DNA of 10,015 nucleotides from JAZKJD01 sp040384585 (GTDB taxonomy: Bacteria > Pseudomonadota > Gammaproteobacteria > Diplorickettsiales > Diplorickettsiaceae). A program made the position numbers and the translations under genes. The stretch covers positions 1-10,015 of the forward strand of contig JAZKJD010000025.1 of assembly GCA_040384585.1 (NCBI GenBank), given 5' to 3'. Below are positions 6,661 through 10,015 of the stretch, piece after piece. Under the pieces are notes generated by a model that worked only from the letters and a program-made list of their open reading frames with translations, ran no database searches and was not told where the DNA came from. How positions within the stretch are numbered: the first letter of the stretch is position 1; each line of letters begins with the position of its first letter.

Positions 6661-6667
6661 TTAATAG
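6661..6667 (+). repeat. Target-site duplication of the IS4 element, right copy (TTAATAG)
   Basis: Identical to 5507-5513 and directly adjacent to the right inverted repeat. Confidence 0.8.
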
Positions 6668-6675
6668 TTAAAAAT

Positions 6676-6681
6676 TATACT
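6676..6681 (+). promoter_or_regulatory. Possible -10 box (TATACT) for the IQ-motif gene, its -35 side displaced by the IS
   Basis: TATACT lies 47 bases before the ATG at 6729. The IS4 element inserted only about 9-15 bp upstream of it, so whatever occupied the -35 position was moved more than 1 kb away. The IS end now supplies AAGGTG there, a poor -35. In the reconstructed pre-insertion sequence, TTTTAC sits 15 bp upstream, which is also weak. The call rests on one hexamer and is tentative. Confidence 0.35.
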
Positions 6682-6728
6682 AGAGGAATAGAATTCATTC
6701 TCATTAATAAAATTTTGGGGAAAACAAT

Positions 6729-7827
6729 ATGTCGAATAATACCATGCAACAAGCGGCCGTTATTATACAAAAATATTTTCGTGCTTATGAAGTCAGAAAG
6801 AAATATACTGTCCGAGATTTAGAAAAAAATGAGAAAACATCCTATAACGCAACTATTATTGGAAACGATCCATACATAAGCAATGCATTGGATAGCTATA
6901 AAACAGAACAAAAAATTGCTTTTATTTCTGTTTCTAGTATGAGAATTGTTGATATAGCCTGTCAAATTACTAGTGACACTAAACATACACCTAAGATTAT
7001 CGTAATTGATAATAGTAGCAAGGTATCTAACCTTTGGCGTAACATTAGAGCTTTTTCAGAAAAAAATAACACATCTGCTGAAAATTTTTTAAAAGTTCTT
7101 CCTGCATTGTTAAACGACAATCGCGAGTTCTTTCTGGAGAAAAGTTTTAATTATATTGCGTCTCAGAGGACTGACTATATTCCTATTGTTAAGCGTGGTG
7201 AAATTCTAAGATTCAATGCAAATGCGATAACTTTTTTTAAATATTTATTTGAAAAATATAGTTTTGAAAAAGTAATGAAAATTATTTTAGGCGCGACAGT
7301 TATCTGCCAATCATGGACAGACACTAACACTTTAGTTAGTGTGAAAAATGTTTTAAATAGTATAGGGATAGAAAAAATATATATGTATCCTTCTAACCTT
7401 GTTGCATGCTTTGGCGATGATAAAGAAATACAAATGGAAATTTTAGAAAATATTAAAAAAAATAGACCCTTTTATTACTCTGCATACTGATCGGGTTTTT
7501 GCAGAGACTACTTCCACTAGCTCAATAGCTTTCCCAGAAAACTTCTATATATTTGAAGAACAAGATCCAAAAAATGTTCTTTATACAATAAAAAAATTAA
7601 ACTCAAAGGAACCAAATACATCTAAGCCTGACACTCTGGCAAAAAATAAAAATACTGAACTATTTAAATATGGGGATAATATTAGCAAAAAGCTTAATAA
7701 TAAGCAGTCGCATCTCTCATCCGCTACTTTCTTCCAAACTAATAAGCAACAGCCTCCCCCTAAAAGCATTGAAAACGGATTTTCTCCGAAGAAAATTAGG
7801 TTATTTGGTTCTTGTTGTATCTGCTAA
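6729..7827 (+). pseudogene. IQ-motif (calmodulin-binding) protein with CaaX-like C-terminus, split by an A8-tract frameshift
   Basis: The annotatable frame runs 253 aa from the ATG at 6729 (SD GGGG, 6717-6720) to a TGA ending at 7490. The +1 frame is open from there to 7827, about 120 codons without a stop. Removing one A from the A8 run at 7455-7462 joins them into 365 aa. Residues 13-24 fit the eukaryotic IQ motif exactly (I13-Q14-x3-R18-x4-R23). Residues about 61-100 look Rossmann-like, with two strands (KIAFISVSS and PKIIVIDNS, D94), possibly methyltransferase-like, but I cannot assign a family. The restored tail has SSATFFQT (330-337), shared with both kinases, and ends in CCIC, a CaaX-like box with Cys at X. 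As written the product lacks this tail. Slippage on the A run could restore some full-length protein. It diverges from the kinase genes, separated only by the IS. Confidence 0.72.
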
Positions 7828-7885
7828 ATTTCTAGCCATCTCTAACAGACTCTCTGTAACAAGGACGTTGTTTTTTAAGTTTTTT

Positions 7886-8572
7886 CTACTCCTTAACCTT
7901 TGCTTCTGCGACTTCACTCACCAAATTGATATAACGTTTCCTATTTTTGTCTGATGGATCACGTTCATACTCTTTGGCTAGTTTGAGTAATGCTGTCTTT
8001 CCTTCATACGGATCGGATAGATTCGCGCGTTGACTACTGAGGCCTGGCACTTGGCTGTTGAGCAATTGATCGCGGTGTTTTAGAATATCTGACATGGCGT
8101 TTTCATCTCCAAGTAGGGTTGTTAAAATAGTGGTGTGTAAGGCAGCTGGATAGTGTTTTTCTACATAATCTTGAACAATATTCAGCTTATCGCCCAGGAT
8201 CTTTTTTCGTTCTGCTAGCTGGGTTTGAACCTGCTGTTGCTGTTCCTGCAGGGTGATCAGCGTTTTGGTAAATTGTTCTTGGTTAAGACCCGCGGATTTG
8301 GCGATGGTTTCTAGGCCTTTGATTTCTGGTTCGGGAAGTGTTATTGATTCTGGCAAGCTGTAGCTCTCTGGCGGATCATAGCTTTTTAATTTTTCCTGAA
8401 GAGCTTTGTTATCATTAAACACTTTTGCACTGTGCTTATAGGCCTTTTCCAGCTCTTCTACGCTTTTGTATTTGCCGGCATATAGTTTAGGTGGTTCAAT
8501 AATAGTTGCAGCTTCAGCCAACGTATTTGTTTGCACATCAGCCACTACAGCTTCACTATTCGTTATTTCCAT
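7886..8572 (-). CDS. Podovirus-type capsid scaffolding protein
   Basis: 228 aa, acidic and helical, with no membrane segment. The N-terminal region contains YAGKYKSVEELEKAY, the short GK[FY]-x-S-x-EEL-x-KAY element common in phage scaffold proteins. Residues about 65-145 are Glu/Gln-rich helices (including EQQQQVQTQL), as expected of an assembly core removed before DNA packaging. I start it at the ATG at 8572, which has an excellent SD (GGAGGA, 8578-8583); a longer reading from 8623 would add 17 residues with no such site. It overlaps the preceding small gene by 17 bases. In this gene order the major capsid gene should follow, but the phage sequence stops within about 60 bp, so this is a defective remnant. 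Confidence 0.82.
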   Translation of the reverse strand: MEITNSEAVVADVQTNTLAEAATIIEPPKLYAGKYKSVEELEKAYKHSAKVFNDNKALQEKLKSYDPPESYSLPESITLPEPEIKGLETIAKSAGLNQEQFTKTLITLQEQQQQVQTQLAERKKILGDKLNIVQDYVEKHYPAALHTTILTTLLGDENAMSDILKHRDQLLNSQVPGLSSQRANLSDPYEGKTALLKLAKEYERDPSDKNRKRYINLVSEVAEAKVKE

Positions 8573-8816
8573 TATTTTCCTCCAATAAGTTATAAATATA
8601 CGTAATGGTATGTTGAATATCACGCCAGACCGAACGTCTACCGTCTAACCAAGCAAAACCATCGTTGCTTGGACAGGGCGATTCCTCCATAGCCGCGTTC
8701 AGTAATTTGTTTTTTAGAAACTCTGCGCCTAAAGATTGCGCAAATAGCATGAATAAATCATATTGTGCTTTATTGATTTTATCTTTCACTAAAAGCTGGT
8801 TGAGTTTCTCTAGCAT
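8556..8816 (-). CDS. Small Bbp19-like phage protein between portal and scaffold
   Basis: 86 aa. The pattern FAQSLGAEFLKNKLL followed by a short loop and GRRSVWRDIQHTI resembles the small Bbp19-type proteins encoded between portal and scaffold genes in T7-like podophages (typically a 'GxxVLxxL ... G-xR' layout). Their exact role is unclear. Its ATG shares one base with the portal stop codon (TAATG at 8818-8814), and its 3' end overlaps the scaffold gene by 17 bases, so the three are translationally coupled in one late operon. Assignment rests on position and weak pattern similarity. Confidence 0.65.
   Translation of the reverse strand: MLEKLNQLLVKDKINKAQYDLFMLFAQSLGAEFLKNKLLNAAMEESPCPSNDGFAWLDGRRSVWRDIQHTITYIYNLLEENNGNNE
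8578..8583 (-). promoter_or_regulatory. Ribosome binding site deciding the scaffold start
   Basis: GGAGGA on the minus strand lies five bases before the ATG at 8572, within the end of the preceding gene. It is the strongest SD in the phage segment and argues for the 228-aa scaffold. Confidence 0.8.
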
Positions 8817-9962
8817 TAGAACTGTACCTGCGACGGACTGGGAATAGTAATTGGGCTTGCACTCGTAGAAGGTGTTGGCATTTGGCTTTGTTGAATCTGT
8901 TGTGCCATCTGCTGCAAAAAGCGTGCAAATTCTTCTTTGGATTTCATGAGTTTAGAGGGTAAATTTAATTTATCCGCTAGAAAGGGCAATACCTCTTCCA
9001 TCTTTGTCGCGGTTAACACAGCCCCTTCACCGCCAAATTGCTGTAAAATCTGTGCCATCATCGTAAAATGGCTGAGATCATCTTGTTTCTGTAGATCATA
9101 AAGCGGACTTTGGAAATCAAAACGCAGTAAATGCGTGCTGAGCTTGCTAATACTGCGATCTTGAGAGAGCAAACGCCGTTTCGCTAAGATCTGAGCACTG
9201 ATGATAAAAACTTGCTTGGGTAATTCGTTAATGAGCCTTGAGATATCGGTAGCGCTAGTACGCTGGGCTCGATTTTCTCGTATCGATACTTCTGTTGCTG
9301 ATTTAACCGGGGTATTAACCTCGCCAATGGGATCGACTTGAAAGCCATCGCGTATAATCTGTCTGAGATCACGGATATGCTCTAAAACTTCAGGATATTC
9401 AGGTAATTGTAATGCTTCTAAAGGATTTCGTCCTTGCGGATTACGTGCAATCAATGCGCCTGACCACTGTCTCACCGTATGCGGATTAAAGTATTTATCC
9501 GCATCGTAAAATAAGGGTGGATTGGCCTTATACGCTAGATTTTTACGGCTATATTCAATAATTCGATTGAGATCACGAATCGTAGGCAATAAATCAATAC
9601 CAATCCCTCGGCCTTCACATTCGCCGGGTCTAACACGATCTCTGTAAATAATAATCTGATTATAATCACGTTCACTTTCCCAGAGTGGCACTAAAGGATC
9701 ATCTTCCAAAATAGCATAGAGATAAAATTTATTTTCTTTGACTTTGATCTGACCATAAATAACAACAAATAAGTCATTGGGCTGCTCTAACAATCTACTT
9801 TTATTTTTATATTGTGGAAAATCTTCAGCAATCTTACGTCCGCTCATTTTACACTGATACCAGCAGGTGTTTAGCAGATCATCCATGCTGTACTCGATGG
9901 TGAGCGCGATAGCGGGTATGGATCTGAAATACAAAGGCGTTACATCATCGATAGACTCTACC
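8816..9962 (-). pseudogene. Portal (head-to-tail connector) protein, 5' end removed by an IS3 insertion
   Basis: The fragment matches the C-terminal two-thirds of the T7-type portal family (Head-tail_con). RDRVRPGECEGRGIGIDLLPTIRDLNRI is the family's hallmark 'GRGPxxDxLPDIRxLN' region, followed by NLAYKANPPL, a STATEVSxR-like stretch (VKSATEVSIREN), and a Gln-rich tail with LPSKLMKSKEEFARFLQQ. Full-length portals of this type are about 500-550 aa. Here about 382 codons are present and the frame stays open up to the IS tip at 9963, where it meets a stop. A TTG at 9934 could give 372 aa, but it has no evident ribosome binding site and would not start a real portal. Portals form the dodecameric DNA-packaging vertex; this one cannot. 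Confidence 0.85.
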
Positions 9963-10015
9963 TGATCTTGCTATACTTTTTCGGACAGAAGGAATCGAGG
10001 TAAACTTAGCTTACA
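9963..10015 (+). mobile_element. Start of a second IS3-element copy, inverted relative to the first
   Basis: These 53 bases are the exact reverse complement of 1256-1308, the orfA-side end of the complete IS3 element. The copy reads into orfA on the plus strand past the window edge. Only the terminal repeat and part of the leader are visible. It interrupts the portal gene. Together with 55-1308 it brackets everything between as a pair of inverted IS copies. Confidence 0.9.

Noticed and set aside
7801..7839. Minus-strand ATG at 7839 giving MARNLADTTRTK, resembling the start of a podovirus capsid protein, 46 bp after the scaffold stop
   Set aside because: Only four codons lie outside the antisense end of the IQ gene, the rest is its antisense, and the ribosome binding site is poor. 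Similarity over a few residues is not evidence.
7858..7876. Possible terminator AACAA-loop-TTGTT followed by T's between the convergent IQ and scaffold genes
   Set aside because: The stem is only five mostly A-T pairs; such structures are common in AT-rich DNA.
7670..7954. 94-aa plus-strand ORF rich in hydrophobic residues
   Set aside because: It overlaps the restored IQ-gene tail in another frame and the scaffold gene antisense; both of those have independent motif support.
9184..9372. 62-aa minus-strand ORF within the portal gene
   Set aside because: It lies in another frame inside the recognisable portal coding sequence.
1..10015. CRISPR array, tRNA or rRNA genes, toxin-antitoxin pair, riboswitch
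   Set aside because: No regularly spaced repeats, no tRNA-like cloverleaf or rRNA sequence, and no recognisable toxin-antitoxin or riboswitch pattern was found on reading.

Overview
The window looks like an accessory, IS-rich segment from an AT-rich intracellular gammaproteobacterium. Legionellales (Rickettsiella, Diplorickettsia, Coxiella or Legionella relatives) is my best inference. The grounds are eukaryote-like Ser/Thr kinase genes, a protein with an IQ (calmodulin-binding) motif, C-terminal CaaX-type prenylation motifs, PAS-LuxR and receiver-domain regulators, several fresh-looking pseudogenes and two IS families. No taxonomic marker gene is present.

Layout, left to right. (1) 1-1308: a complete 1,254 bp IS3-family element (55-1308, genes on the minus strand) abuts a 54 bp piece of another copy of itself. 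(2) 1309-3390: a plus-strand regulatory cluster. It holds a PAS-LuxR gene broken by one missing base, an unrecognised 149-aa gene, an orphan response regulator, and the start of a gene that was cut off. (3) 3356-5417: two translationally coupled, paralogous protein-kinase genes on the minus strand. (4) 5514-6660: an IS4-type element with a 7-bp target duplication, inserted between the divergent kinase and IQ genes. (5) 6729-7827: the IQ-motif gene, split by an extra A in an A8 tract; restoring the frame gives 365 aa ending in Cys-Cys-Ile-Cys. (6) 7886-9962: a minus-strand podovirus-like head module (portal, Bbp19-like protein, scaffold). The portal gene is cut by (7) a second IS3 copy, of which only the first 53 bp (9963-10015) are in the window, in inverted orientation to the first copy.

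The most interesting signal is in regions 3-5. The two kinases and the restored IQ protein have unrelated N-terminal parts but share a short C-terminal motif (Ser-Ser, a short Ser/Thr/Ala stretch, Phe-Phe, Gln/Arg) about 20-30 residues from the end. Two of the three then end in a CaaX-like box (CTIF, CCIC). This suggests a small island of host-directed effectors sharing a tail that could serve for secretion or for membrane anchoring in a eukaryotic host. The function is inference; the motifs are read directly.

Caution: both window ends lie about 53-54 bp inside IS3 copies. That is what a short-read contig ending at a repeat looks like, so the arrangement beyond the ends, and the single-base frameshifts, should be confirmed on long reads.
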